A stretch of DNA of 64,000 nt from Actinomycetota bacterium (lineage in GTDB: Bacteria; Actinomycetota; Acidimicrobiia; Acidimicrobiales; MedAcidi-G1), in assembly GCA_002721755.1 (NCBI GenBank), contig PBLL01000030.1, forward strand, positions 1 through 64,000. Direction: 5' to 3'. A program made the position numbers and the translations under genes. Each line of letters begins with the position of its first letter. Within the stretch, counting starts at the first letter, position 1. Shown here in pieces: positions 28,242 to 36,052 of the stretch. Below the pieces are notes generated by a model that saw only the letters and a program-made list of their open reading frames with translations, did no database searches and was not told the origin of the DNA.

Positions 28242-29123
28242 TTATTTGAGGTTTAATGTTTTCCTAGCTTCACCGGGTGACTGAACTGACGCCCCCATAA
28301 GTTCGATTATCTTTACGGCTTTATCGACTAAATCTGCGTTTGATGCTAAAACACCTTTCTCTAAATACAAATTGTCTTCAAGCCCAACTCTGACATGACC
28401 TCCAAGCATTACAGACTGAGCGACCATAGGCATCTGCATAGCTCCCAAACCAAAAGAAGTAAATTCTGTTTCTGCGGGCAATCTATTCACCATTGCATAA
28501 AGAATTCCAATATCCAAAGGTGTCCCATAAGGAATTGAAAGGCACAACTGGATCCAGAAAGGCGGGTCAATCAGACCTTCTGAGATCATTGTTTCAGCGA
28601 ACCAGAGGTTTCCAGTGTCAAAAATTTCGAGTTCGGGTCGAACACCCAGACTTCTAACTTTTTGAGTCATTTCTCTCAACATTTCTGGAGTTGAGACATA
28701 CACCTCATTTGAATTACCGAAATTAAGTGAGCCACAGTCTAAAGAACAAATATCAGGTCGTATTTTCTCTACGTGTTCAAGTCTTGCCTTGGCTCCCACA
28801 AGGTCGGTACCTTCTCCAAAGTTCATTGGATTTTCCCCAGGTCCAATAACCAAATCTCCACCCATGCCAGCGGTTAGATTTATGATCACCTGACTGTCTT
28901 TTTGTCTTATTCTGTCGACTACTTCTTCGTAATAGTCCGGATTCCGTGAACCCTTACCAGTGTCTGGATCTCTGACATGACAATGAACTATCGCAGCACC
29001 GGCATTTGCCGCTTCTAAAGCTGATTCAGCAATTTGTTTAGGTGTAACTGGCACGTGTTCACTCTTATCAGCTGTTTCTCCTGCTCCAGTAACGGCACAT
29101 GTGATTATCACATTCCTATTCAT
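28242..29123 (-). CDS. BKACE-family beta-keto acid cleavage enzyme (probable 3-dehydrocarnitine cleavage)
   Basis: A 293-residue DUF849/BKACE TIM-barrel enzyme. The N-terminal NVIITCAVTGAGETADKSEHVPVTPKQIAESA and HCHVRDPDTGKGSRNPDYY carry the Zn-binding His pair, and NLTAGMGGD and GLEDNLYLEKGVLASNADLV are family signatures. BKACEs transfer the acyl half of a beta-keto acid to acetyl-CoA. Given the adjacent carnitine 3-dehydrogenase, the likely reaction is 3-dehydrocarnitine plus acetyl-CoA to betainyl-CoA plus acetoacetate. The strong AGGGGGTGAAATG ribosome site marks the first gene of the operon. Substrate is inferred from context. Confidence 0.86.
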   Translation of the reverse strand: MNRNVIITCAVTGAGETADKSEHVPVTPKQIAESALEAANAGAAIVHCHVRDPDTGKGSRNPDYYEEVVDRIRQKDSQVIINLTAGMGGDLVIGPGENPMNFGEGTDLVGAKARLEHVEKIRPDICSLDCGSLNFGNSNEVYVSTPEMLREMTQKVRSLGVRPELEIFDTGNLWFAETMISEGLIDPPFWIQLCLSIPYGTPLDIGILYAMVNRLPAETEFTSFGLGAMQMPMVAQSVMLGGHVRVGLEDNLYLEKGVLASNADLVDKAVKIIELMGASVQSPGEARKTLNLK

Positions 29124-29282
29124 TTCACCCCCTATTTATTCTTCAAAATCAAATATGAGCAATTTGCTAGAGATTAGCTTGTGAACATGATCTTTTGTTT
29201 ATCAAAGCAATGTAAAAAAGTAATTTTATGAGTGTTTTGACAATAGTGTTGTTTAAGGATTGCCATGTATCTGGAGGAGAAT
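29124..29282. promoter_or_regulatory. Divergent promoter region between the carnitine/FDH operon and fdhD
   Basis: This AT-rich stretch must hold the starts of both the six-gene minus-strand operon and fdhD. TTGACA occurs at about 29237 on the plus strand, but no convincing -10 sits at 17 nt. I cannot define an operator. It is listed because any regulator of the pathway should bind here. Confidence 0.4.
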
Positions 29283-30068
29283 ATGACCACTCGTGGTCGA
29301 ACAACGAAGGTTTTTACCGAAAAGATAGAAGCTGGGAAAAGCCACCGGGTTCCAGACGAAGTAATTGTGGAGGAACCAATTTCTATCCGTCTGGACGGAG
29401 AACTGGTAGGCACTACGATGAGGACTCCGGGAAATGATTTCGATCTTGCAGTTGGCTTCTGTTTCACAGAGGGACTTCTTCAGGAAGCAAAAGTTAAGTC
29501 AATTCGGTATTGCGGACAGTCGAATGCTTCAGAGGCAGAATTTAATGATGTAACAGTGGATACAGACGGGCTTGGAATTAAGCCAGTAGCAAGACTGGGA
29601 CCGGCATCTTCATCGTGTGGCATTTGTGGGGTTGAGGCTATAGAAAATCTTTTGGAGTTTCTAAAACCTTTGGATATAGAACCATTTGATATAGAGACGC
29701 TTACTTCTGTAGCGGAGGATATCCAGAAAGAACAAGATCTTTTCTCTGCAACCGGTGCTGTTCACGCAGCGATGGCTTTTGATAGGTCTGGTAGAAGTGT
29801 CGTCATCCGTGAAGATATAGGTAGACACAATGCCGTTGACAAGATTGTGGGACACCTATGTTTAGAAGAAAGTTTGCCAGCAAATGAAATGGGTCTTTGG
29901 GTGAGCGGCAGGGCATCTTTTGAGATGGTTCAGAAAGCCTGGGCTGCAGGTTTTGCTTGTTTAGTTGCTGTAAGTGGACCATCTGGACTTGCTGTTGACA
30001 CGGCTAAAGCAGCCGGAATGCAACTAGGTGGATTCGCTCGTGGGAATCGGATCAATCTTTATTATTAG
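29283..30068 (+). CDS. fdhD: FdhD, sulfurtransferase for formate dehydrogenase
   Basis: Transfers sulfur from a cysteine desulfurase to the bis-MGD cofactor, required for active Mo/W formate dehydrogenases. The catalytic Cys loop is SSSCGICGVEAIENL. Other signatures are RTPGNDFDLAVGFCFTEGLL, DIGRHNAVDKIVGHL and the C-terminal SGPSGLAVDTAKAAGMQLGGFARG. The track starts at ATG 29265 (AAGGA upstream), but ATG 29283 follows GGAGGAG and gives a family-like N-terminus (MTTRGRTTKVF). Both are possible. Transcribed away from the FDH operon, it confirms that the UGA-containing FDH is meant to be active. Confidence 0.95.
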   Translation: MTTRGRTTKVFTEKIEAGKSHRVPDEVIVEEPISIRLDGELVGTTMRTPGNDFDLAVGFCFTEGLLQEAKVKSIRYCGQSNASEAEFNDVTVDTDGLGIKPVARLGPASSSCGICGVEAIENLLEFLKPLDIEPFDIETLTSVAEDIQKEQDLFSATGAVHAAMAFDRSGRSVVIREDIGRHNAVDKIVGHLCLEESLPANEMGLWVSGRASFEMVQKAWAAGFACLVAVSGPSGLAVDTAKAAGMQLGGFARGNRINLYY

Positions 30069-30102
30069 AGTTAGAACCTTAAGCTTTCCGTAGACTTTAA
30101 AA

Positions 30103-30783
30103 ATGAACTTGCCAGTAAAGCCATCAGAAGGATTAGGTGTACTGCATCTTTTTTGTAAGTATCAAAGTGAAGTAGATTCCGTCAAAGTTAAAAAAACGGT
30201 TACTGATTTTCTTGATAAAGGTTTGCAGGTTGTTGTTGTAGTCATACTGGGTCATAAAGCTGATTTGGCTATCATGGTTTTAGGAGAAGATCTTTGGGAT
30301 TTACGTGATTTCCAGAGTTCTATAGATTCTGCCGGTTTAAAAGTAGTAGATAGCTATTTGTCACTGACCGAAGTTTCTGAATATGCATCAGGCGTTCCGG
30401 AAGAAATGAAACAGGCACGTCTTTACCCAGAACTTCCACCTGAAAATAAGATAGCTTGGTGTTTTTACCCAATGTCAAAGCGTCGTGATCCTGAAGCTAA
30501 TTGGTACACGCTTCCTTATGATGAACGATCGGCCCAGATGCATGAACATGGACGTTCTGGAAGAAATTTTGCTGGTCGTGTTTTGCAGGTAGTCACTGGA
30601 TCGACGGGTGTCGATGATTATGAGTGGGGGGTGACGTTATTTGCAGAACGTCCTGATGACCTAAAGGAAGTTGTCTACACGATGAGATTTGACGAAGCTT
30701 CCGCAATCTACGCTGAATTTGGCCCTTTTTATACGGGGATGGTTTCTAACATAGATACTGCTTTAGAGCATTTAGAAAATTAG
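30103..30783 (+). CDS. hemQ: Coproheme decarboxylase (chlorite dismutase-like HemQ)
   Basis: Last step of the Gram-positive coproporphyrin-dependent haem route: oxidative decarboxylation of coproheme to haem b. The signature CFYPMSKRRDPEANWYTLPYDER, with the catalytic Tyr region, is followed by MHEHGRSGRNFAGRVLQVVTGSTGVDDYEWGVTLFA, the proximal-His helix neighbourhood, and VYTMRFDEASAIYAEFGPFYTG. Length 226 aa fits actinobacterial HemQ. The chlorite-dismutase distal Arg context is absent, as expected. Partner genes hemE and hemY are 23 kb away in this window. Confidence 0.95.
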   Translation: MNLPVKPSEGLGVLHLFCKYQSEVDSVKVKKTVTDFLDKGLQVVVVVILGHKADLAIMVLGEDLWDLRDFQSSIDSAGLKVVDSYLSLTEVSEYASGVPEEMKQARLYPELPPENKIAWCFYPMSKRRDPEANWYTLPYDERSAQMHEHGRSGRNFAGRVLQVVTGSTGVDDYEWGVTLFAERPDDLKEVVYTMRFDEASAIYAEFGPFYTGMVSNIDTALEHLEN

Positions 30784-30828
30784 TGAAATCATAAACCTGA
30801 TTATGAAATTGATTATTGGTATCAAAGC

Positions 30829-31170
30829 ATGGAGAAAATAGAAAACAAGAACTCAGTCTCAGTTGTTGCCTTTGTGCCGGACTTGATGGATCAGTCAAAA
30901 TTACGTTTGGAAATACCAGACGTATGCTTTGTCAAAGAAATAACTGAGCTTATTGACGTAGACGTTGATCTTGTTGTGGTCGATCTATCAAAACCAGAAG
31001 TACTAGATGTATTGCCTGAGATAAAATCCTTAACTATAGGTTTCGCTTCTCACATCGATCAAGAAACTATTGCTAAAGCTGAAAAAACTGGTTGTGTAAA
31101 AGTGTCACCTAGATCAAAGTTTTTCCGAGACTTCGAATCTATTGTTAACAGTGTATTAAAACTCAACTAA
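30829..31170 (+). CDS. Small receiver-like domain protein
   Basis: A 113-residue protein with alternating beta/alpha segments resembling a response-regulator receiver: VSVVAFVPDLMDQ, VDLVVVDLSKPEVL, SLTIGFASHIDQETIAKAEKTGCVKVSPRSKFF. A CheY-like fold is suggested by the central VVVDLSKP (D57-like position) and the later strand, but the paired acidic residues near the N-terminus and the conserved Lys are unclear, so phosphorylation is doubtful. No kinase or DNA-binding domain is attached. It lies between hemQ and amtB. Function unknown. Confidence 0.6.
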   Translation: MEKIENKNSVSVVAFVPDLMDQSKLRLEIPDVCFVKEITELIDVDVDLVVVDLSKPEVLDVLPEIKSLTIGFASHIDQETIAKAEKTGCVKVSPRSKFFRDFESIVNSVLKLN

Positions 31171-31257
31171 CTGTGTATTAAACCACGTTGCTTGATCTTT
31201 CTGTCCGAGAAACTAGAAGTATTCTTTTCTCAGATTTTGTTTTGAAAGAGAGGTCAA

Positions 31258-32472
31258 ATGGATTCCGGAGATTACGCATGGATGTTGATATCAACTGCTT
31301 TGGTTGTTTTCATGATTCCTGGATTAGCACTCTTCTACGGAGGCATGACAAGAAGTAAAAATGTTTTGAACATGTTTATGATGAACATGTACTGCGTAGG
31401 CATAGTTCCCATCGTTTGGGTTCTTATTGGATATTCAATAGGTAACAGCCCTGACGGAAGTGGTTTCTTCGGAGGAGAGTGGATAGGAAATTTTGATTTC
31501 ATTGGTCTAAAAGATCTAAATGTTGATTCAGAAAGTCTTATTTTCGTAGCTTTTTTAATGACATTTGCTGCAATAACTCCAGCTTTGATTTCTGGAGCAG
31601 TAGCTGATCGTTTGAAGTTTTCAGCTTGGGTTATCTTCGTGCCAATTTGGTTGTTGCTTGTTTATTGTCCTGCAACTTATTGGGTTTACAGTGGTTGGCA
31701 CGACGGCAATGGAGCACTTGATTTTGCTGGAGGCACGGCCATACATCTAAATTCTGGTGTAGCAGCTTTAGCTTTCGTTTTGGTTTTAGGGAAAAGACGA
31801 GGTTGGCCTGAAGAAGCTTCCCCACCGCATAACATGCCTATGGTCCTAATAGGAACAGCTATGCTCTGGTTCGGCTGGTTTGGATTTAATGCTGGTTCAG
31901 CAGGAGCTGCGAATGGTCAGGCAGTCCAAGCTCTTCTAAACACATTTGTCGCAGCTTCAGCGGGAATGATCGGCTGGCTGGTTGTTGAGAAGTTAAAAGG
32001 GGGACACGCCACTTCCCTAGGCATGGCATCTGGAATTGTTGCTGCACTCGTAGCTATTACGCCTGCTGCGGGATTCGTAGGAGGATTAGCAAGCGTAGTT
32101 TTTGGACTTGTTGCAGGCGCAGTATGTTACTTCGCTATCTCGTTAAAAACCCGATTCGGTTATGACGACAGTCTTGATGTAGTTGGCATACACGGAGTAG
32201 GTGGGCTAACGGGAGGTCTTCTACTTGGATTTTTTGCCGACTCAAGCGCAATTCCTGGTGGAAATTTTGATGATGGTCTTTTCTTTGGTGGTGGTATAGA
32301 ACTCCTACTTGATCAGATAGTTGCGATGTTCTCAGTTATAGTTTTGTCTTTTGTTGGTACTTTTGTGATAGTAAAAATCATTGACGCAACAATTGGGCTT
32401 AGAGTTGAAAATGAAGTTGAACAAACTGGTTTGGATCGAGTTTTACATGCAGAATCGGCATACAACGACTAG
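31258..32472 (+). CDS. amtB: Ammonium transporter AmtB
   Basis: Integral membrane ammonium channel of 404 residues with about 11 transmembrane helices. It begins directly with helix 1 (YAWMLISTALVVFMIPGLALFYGGMTRSKNVLN), and later segments include GGTAIHLNSGVAALAFVLVLGKR and DVVGIHGVGGLTGGLLLGFF, the twin-His pore regions. GAGAGGTCA precedes the ATG. It is followed 12 nt later by glnD, but the usual glnK (PII) gene between them is missing. Confidence 0.96.
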   Translation: MDSGDYAWMLISTALVVFMIPGLALFYGGMTRSKNVLNMFMMNMYCVGIVPIVWVLIGYSIGNSPDGSGFFGGEWIGNFDFIGLKDLNVDSESLIFVAFLMTFAAITPALISGAVADRLKFSAWVIFVPIWLLLVYCPATYWVYSGWHDGNGALDFAGGTAIHLNSGVAALAFVLVLGKRRGWPEEASPPHNMPMVLIGTAMLWFGWFGFNAGSAGAANGQAVQALLNTFVAASAGMIGWLVVEKLKGGHATSLGMASGIVAALVAITPAAGFVGGLASVVFGLVAGAVCYFAISLKTRFGYDDSLDVVGIHGVGGLTGGLLLGFFADSSAIPGGNFDDGLFFGGGIELLLDQIVAMFSVIVLSFVGTFVIVKIIDATIGLRVENEVEQTGLDRVLHAESAYND

Positions 32473-32484
32473 AACATTAAAGAA

Positions 32485-34782
32485 ATGAGTGGTCTTTTTA
32501 TCGAAGACTTGCTTTTAGAAACTTCTACAACTGGTTCAATTTTCTGCGCACAGCTTACTAAACGCGTAGATCAATTTATAGAAGAGATTTTTCAATTAGC
32601 AGGCTCTCCAGAGGAGGTATCAGTTTGCGCTATTGGAGGTTACGGAAGAGAAGAACTTTGTCCAGGTAGCGACATCGATGTACTACTAATACATGATGCA
32701 TCGTTTGATATTTCAGAAGTAGCTGAAAAAATCTGGTATCCGTTATGGGATGCTGGTTTTAAATTAGGTCATCAGGTTGGTACACAAAAAGAGATTCTTA
32801 ATCTTGCAGAATCAAACCTTGAAACAGCTACAAGCTTGCTATCTGCACGTATCGTTGCTGGAAATGACAAAATTTTTGATGGATTAGCGAGTGAAGCGCA
32901 AGACCAATGGATCGGAAGATTTCACAAATACTTAAAAGAGCTGGGAAATACTGTTCAAGATAGGTATGAGAAATTCGGTGAAGTTGCTTTTCGTCTCGAA
33001 CCGGAATTGAAACAAGGTAGAGGAGGTTTAAGAGATGCTCATATTTTGCAATGGATGGAGATTGCAGAACCAATTTTAATTACCTCTGAATCTAAAGGTT
33101 TAATGGATGCGGTAGAAACGCTCCTATCTGTTCGCGTGGAATTACATAGAGTGACAGGGAAACGTTCAGATCGGCTTTTATTGGAACTTCAGGATGAAGT
33201 TGCTGAAAAACTAAAATACGAAAATGCCGACCAATTGATGAGTTCCGTTGCAAATGCAGCGAGGGTAATTACATGGACTGGAGATGGTGCAGCAAGACGT
33301 ATAGAAAGAATCAGACAGTCTACATCTGTTAGGAAGTCTCTAAATAAGCTTCGCAACACAGAAATTTCTCCACATTTTGAATTAGATCGTGGACGCTTAG
33401 GTTTGACTCAAGAAGCTGATAAAACAGATCCATTTCTGCCTTTAAGGGCAGCTGTCCTAGCAAGCAGATTTGGTGCGTATTTGGAAAGAATATCTCTGGA
33501 GAAATTAGAAGACAGTAAAACAGAAATACCTCAGATCTGGCCGGAAGAGGCGAGATTGTTACTTATAGAACTCTTAATGTCTGGCTCCAAGGCAGTTTCG
33601 ATTATTGAGGACTTAGACCAGTACGGTTTATTCTCACACTTGATTCCAGAGTGGGAAGCTTGCCGTTCGAAGCCTCAAAGAAATGCCTATCACATGTTCA
33701 CAGTTGATCGTCATCTACTGGAAACAGTTTCAGTGGCTGCGAGTCTAACAACTTCGGTAGAACGACCTGATTTACTGGTTCTCGGTGCCCTACTCCATGA
33801 CATCGGCAAGGGATACCCAGGTGATCATACAGAAGTAGGAATGGATTTAGTAAAGGCCATTGCTCAAAGAATGGGCTATAAGAATAATGATGTTGAATTG
33901 TTGGTAGGTATGGTTGAACATCATCTTTTGCTCCCAGATGTAGCTACACGACGTGACCTAGACGATGATGGGACAATAAAATCCGTAGCGACTTCAGTAA
34001 AAACTCTGTCGCTTCTTTCCCTTCTGGATGCGCTAACTGAAGCTGACTCGATTGCAACAGGGCCGTCAGCGTGGAGCAGTTGGAAGGCTGGTCTTGTCAG
34101 GGACCTAGTAGCCCGTGTTCAACATGTTTTATCGGGTGGAGATGTAGAAGAAATTATTGAAACAATATTTCCAAGTGAAAAACAAATTGACAAAATGCAA
34201 TCCGATGAGGAAATTTTTTCAGGAGATGGGTTTAAATTTACCGTTATCACTAAAGATCGAACTGGTGTATTTTCAAAAGTTGCAGGCGTACTAGCACTCA
34301 ATGGACTTGATGTAATAGGAGCAGATGCATTTTCGGAAGCTGGAAGAGCTTTATCAGTCTTTTCAGTAGATGAAAAATCTACTGATGCGCCTAATTGGCA
34401 AGAAATTTCACAGCAAGTTCGATTAGCACTAGATGGCCGGTTAGCTCTTGCCGCAAGACTTGGTGAACGTTCGCGTGTTTACAGTTCGGTTTCAACCAGT
34501 GCAAGACCTTTTGATCCGAAAGTAGAAGTCGACAATTCAATTTCTGACTCTGCGACAGTTTTAGAAATAAGTTGTCCAGATGGAATTGGAGTTCTGTACC
34601 GGATTACAAGAGCTTTCACTGAACTCGATTTGAATATAGTCAGAGCTCGAGTTCAGACCTTAGGTTCAGATGTAGTTGATGCATTTTATGTTCTTGATGC
34701 AAATGGTGAAAAAATTGAAGATCCAGATCATCTGAGTGAAATTGAATTATCAGTTTTACGTTGGCTAACGACTGATTTGTAG
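32485..34782 (+). CDS. glnD: Bifunctional uridylyltransferase/uridylyl-removing enzyme GlnD
   Basis: Nitrogen sensor that modifies PII proteins. At 765 aa it has the full architecture. The nucleotidyltransferase domain has GGYGREELCPGSDIDVLLI (residues about 50-70). It is followed by a linker domain (KQGRGGLRDAHILQW), an HD domain with GALLHDIGKGYPGDHTEVG (about 435-455), and two C-terminal ACT domains (FTVITKDRTGVFSKVAGVLALNGLDV and LEISCPDGIGVLYRITRAFTELDLNIV). In actinobacteria the enzyme is often an adenylyltransferase in practice. The order amtB-glnD suggests ammonium control, yet no PII target gene is in the window. Confidence 0.95.
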   Translation: MSGLFIEDLLLETSTTGSIFCAQLTKRVDQFIEEIFQLAGSPEEVSVCAIGGYGREELCPGSDIDVLLIHDASFDISEVAEKIWYPLWDAGFKLGHQVGTQKEILNLAESNLETATSLLSARIVAGNDKIFDGLASEAQDQWIGRFHKYLKELGNTVQDRYEKFGEVAFRLEPELKQGRGGLRDAHILQWMEIAEPILITSESKGLMDAVETLLSVRVELHRVTGKRSDRLLLELQDEVAEKLKYENADQLMSSVANAARVITWTGDGAARRIERIRQSTSVRKSLNKLRNTEISPHFELDRGRLGLTQEADKTDPFLPLRAAVLASRFGAYLERISLEKLEDSKTEIPQIWPEEARLLLIELLMSGSKAVSIIEDLDQYGLFSHLIPEWEACRSKPQRNAYHMFTVDRHLLETVSVAASLTTSVERPDLLVLGALLHDIGKGYPGDHTEVGMDLVKAIAQRMGYKNNDVELLVGMVEHHLLLPDVATRRDLDDDGTIKSVATSVKTLSLLSLLDALTEADSIATGPSAWSSWKAGLVRDLVARVQHVLSGGDVEEIIETIFPSEKQIDKMQSDEEIFSGDGFKFTVITKDRTGVFSKVAGVLALNGLDVIGADAFSEAGRALSVFSVDEKSTDAPNWQEISQQVRLALDGRLALAARLGERSRVYSSVSTSARPFDPKVEVDNSISDSATVLEISCPDGIGVLYRITRAFTELDLNIVRARVQTLGSDVVDAFYVLDANGEKIEDPDHLSEIELSVLRWLTTDL

Positions 34783-34789
34783 ATTCTGT

Positions 34790-34818
34790 GTGATGAATTG
34801 CTCTAGTTGCTCTACCTT
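34790..34818 (+). promoter_or_regulatory. Duplicated leaderless promoter (copy A), upstream of the PGPGW gene
   Basis: GTGATG (-35-like), 17-nt spacer and TACCTT (-10, TAnnnT form) end 6 nt before ATG 34825, the geometry of a leaderless actinobacterial promoter. The same arrangement occurs in copy B. The match to TTGACA is weak, so this rests mostly on the conserved spacing and duplication. Confidence 0.4.
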
Positions 34819-34876
34819 GGTTATATGTTTGAAATGTCTTCAGAAGCAACGACCAAACAAGATCTACTGAGATGGG
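34791..34876 (+). repeat. 86-bp diverged direct repeat, copy A
   Basis: By direct alignment, 75 of 86 positions match copy B at 35285-35370, and all 11 differences are transitions without gaps. Copy A carries the promoter and the first 17 codons of the NUDIX gene, after which identity stops abruptly. The two copies bracket the GC-rich PGPGW gene. Confidence 0.9.
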
Positions 34877-34905
34877 TTATTCATAAGGGAAATTCCAATG
34901 AGTGA
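34825..34905 (+). pseudogene. 26-codon remnant ORF from the NUDIX gene 5' end
   Basis: ATG 34825 opens a frame of 26 residues. Residues 1-17 align to the NUDIX N-terminus (13 of 17 identical, including TKQDLLRW), followed by nine unrelated residues and TGA. The stop lies 6 nt inside the PGPGW gene (ATG 34898), so the remnant may act as a translationally coupled leader. It is best viewed as a truncated duplicate unless shown to be expressed. Confidence 0.55.
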
Positions 34906-35269
34906 AGAAGAGAACCGTTTCGAAGAAGCAGCGATAGAGGCAGAATTTGAGACCGGATACCGCGAAGAAACTCGGCAGGAAGCTCGCCGTGGAGTCGCCA
35001 CCCGTCTCTTCCGCGTTACTGCGGGATCGTTTATAACAGTTCTTGGCGTCATTTTGATACCGCTACCTGGGCCCGGTCTGTTGGTTGTCGCTATCGGTCT
35101 CGGCGTTCTCAGCAGAGATGTTGCCTGGGCCGATCGCCTTCTTCAAATAGTGCGGCGCCGGCTACCAAGCGATAGTGAGGGCCGGTTGCCGAGGTCCACA
35201 ATCGCCACCATAGTTGTTCTGGCATTAGCGGGCGTCGCGTTTTCAGTTTGGGTGGTATTCCTGGACTGA
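34898..35269 (+). CDS. PGPGW-motif transmembrane protein
   Basis: A 123-residue protein with an acidic/basic N-terminal helix (residues 1-45, rich in Glu/Arg) and two or three hydrophobic segments. The motif IPLPGPGLLVVAIGLGVLSRDVAWADRLL is that of the actinobacterial PGPGW family of putative transmembrane proteins, whose function is unknown. Base use is strikingly unlike its neighbours: G/C-ending codons dominate (GCCGTGGAGTCGCC, GTGCGGCGCCGGCT) in an otherwise AT-rich region. AAGGGAAA lies upstream of the ATG. Flanked by the 86-bp repeats, it looks acquired. Confidence 0.85.
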   Translation: MSEEENRFEEAAIEAEFETGYREETRQEARRGVATRLFRVTAGSFITVLGVILIPLPGPGLLVVAIGLGVLSRDVAWADRLLQIVRRRLPSDSEGRLPRSTIATIVVLALAGVAFSVWVVFLD

Positions 35270-35283
35270 TTTACAAATTTTTA

Positions 35284-35312
35284 GTGACGAATCGCTCTGG
35301 TTGCTCTACCTT
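35284..35312 (+). promoter_or_regulatory. Leaderless promoter of the NUDIX gene (copy B)
   Basis: GTGACG (4 of 6 to TTGACA), a 17-nt spacer and TACCTT end 6 nt before ATG 35319. There is no Shine-Dalgarno before this ATG, consistent with leaderless translation. Conservation of this block in the duplicated copy A supports it as functional. Confidence 0.5.
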
Positions 35313-35370
35313 GGTTATATGTCTGAAACACCTTCAGAAGCAGTGACTAAACAAGATCTATTGAGATGGG
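35285..35370 (+). repeat. 86-bp diverged direct repeat, copy B (intact NUDIX gene end)
   Basis: Partner of copy A at 34791-34876. Here the repeat runs on into the full NUDIX gene, so this is the parental copy. The interval between copies (34877-35284) consists almost only of the GC-rich PGPGW gene. Confidence 0.9.
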
Positions 35371-36047
35371 CGGAAACCATTGCAGGTGTCGCTCGAACAG
35401 GACTCGCATTCACCGAAGTTTTATATGAACGTGAGCGCTATGAAGAGATTCTAAAAGTAGCCGCAGATATTAAACAGTATGCTAAAGGCAGCAGCTCAAA
35501 TCCAGATGAGTTATATGAAGGTTGGCGTGATTCAGTAATTGAAGGAACACCAGGCTACGCGACTCCAAAAGTAACTGTTGGTGCTGTTGTAGGAAATGAC
35601 GATGGGGAAATTTTGCTTGTCCAACGAGCGGATTCAGGAAGATGGCTTTATCCAACTGGTTGGGCAGATATAGGTTATTCAGCCTCGGAGGTAGTAGTAA
35701 AAGAAGTCGTGGAAGAGACAGGTATCGAATGTGAAGTAGTTAAACCTATTGCCATTCTCGACGGAATGAGGTTGGGCTTTACTGGAATACCCCTCTATTC
35801 GCTTGTTTTTCATTGCCAAATGACAGGTGGAACTTTGAAACCGCACCCTTTAGAGTGCAGCGATGTCGGATTTTTCAGCGAAAACTCATTACCAAAAGAA
35901 ACTGTTTCGCCACAAAGATGGGCATCACACGCATTTGCAGCTATTAGAGGTGAAGACGTAGAAGTAATGTTTGACCGACCTCGTGAGCCTGTTTGGTTAG
36001 ACGAAAACGATAAAGAAAACATTTCAGAAGTCTTTCCCGACCTCTAA
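35319..36047 (+). CDS. NUDIX hydrolase with N-terminal helical domain
   Basis: A 242-residue protein. An N-terminal helical region (residues 1-60, TKQDLLRWAETIAGVARTGLAF) matches the NUDIX_N (Nudt_N/hydrolase_N) domain of ADP-ribose/nucleoside-diphosphate-X hydrolases. The Nudix box is present in the form GWADIGYSASEVVVKEVVEETGIECE. The first Gly of the classical GX5EX7REUXEEXGU box is retained, but the central Arg-Glu is Lys-Glu (VVKEVVEETG). The substrate is unknown. ATG 35319 is preferred over the track's TTG 35301 because of the leaderless promoter geometry. It ends 5 nt from the convergent PAC2 gene. Confidence 0.85.
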   Translation: MSETPSEAVTKQDLLRWAETIAGVARTGLAFTEVLYERERYEEILKVAADIKQYAKGSSSNPDELYEGWRDSVIEGTPGYATPKVTVGAVVGNDDGEILLVQRADSGRWLYPTGWADIGYSASEVVVKEVVEETGIECEVVKPIAILDGMRLGFTGIPLYSLVFHCQMTGGTLKPHPLECSDVGFFSENSLPKETVSPQRWASHAFAAIRGEDVEVMFDRPREPVWLDENDKENISEVFPDL

Positions 36048-36052
36048 TAGTT

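Noticed and set aside
31151-31182. Direct repeat GTGTATTAAA before amtB
   Set aside because: Two short AT-rich copies, one inside the upstream gene end; could be chance.
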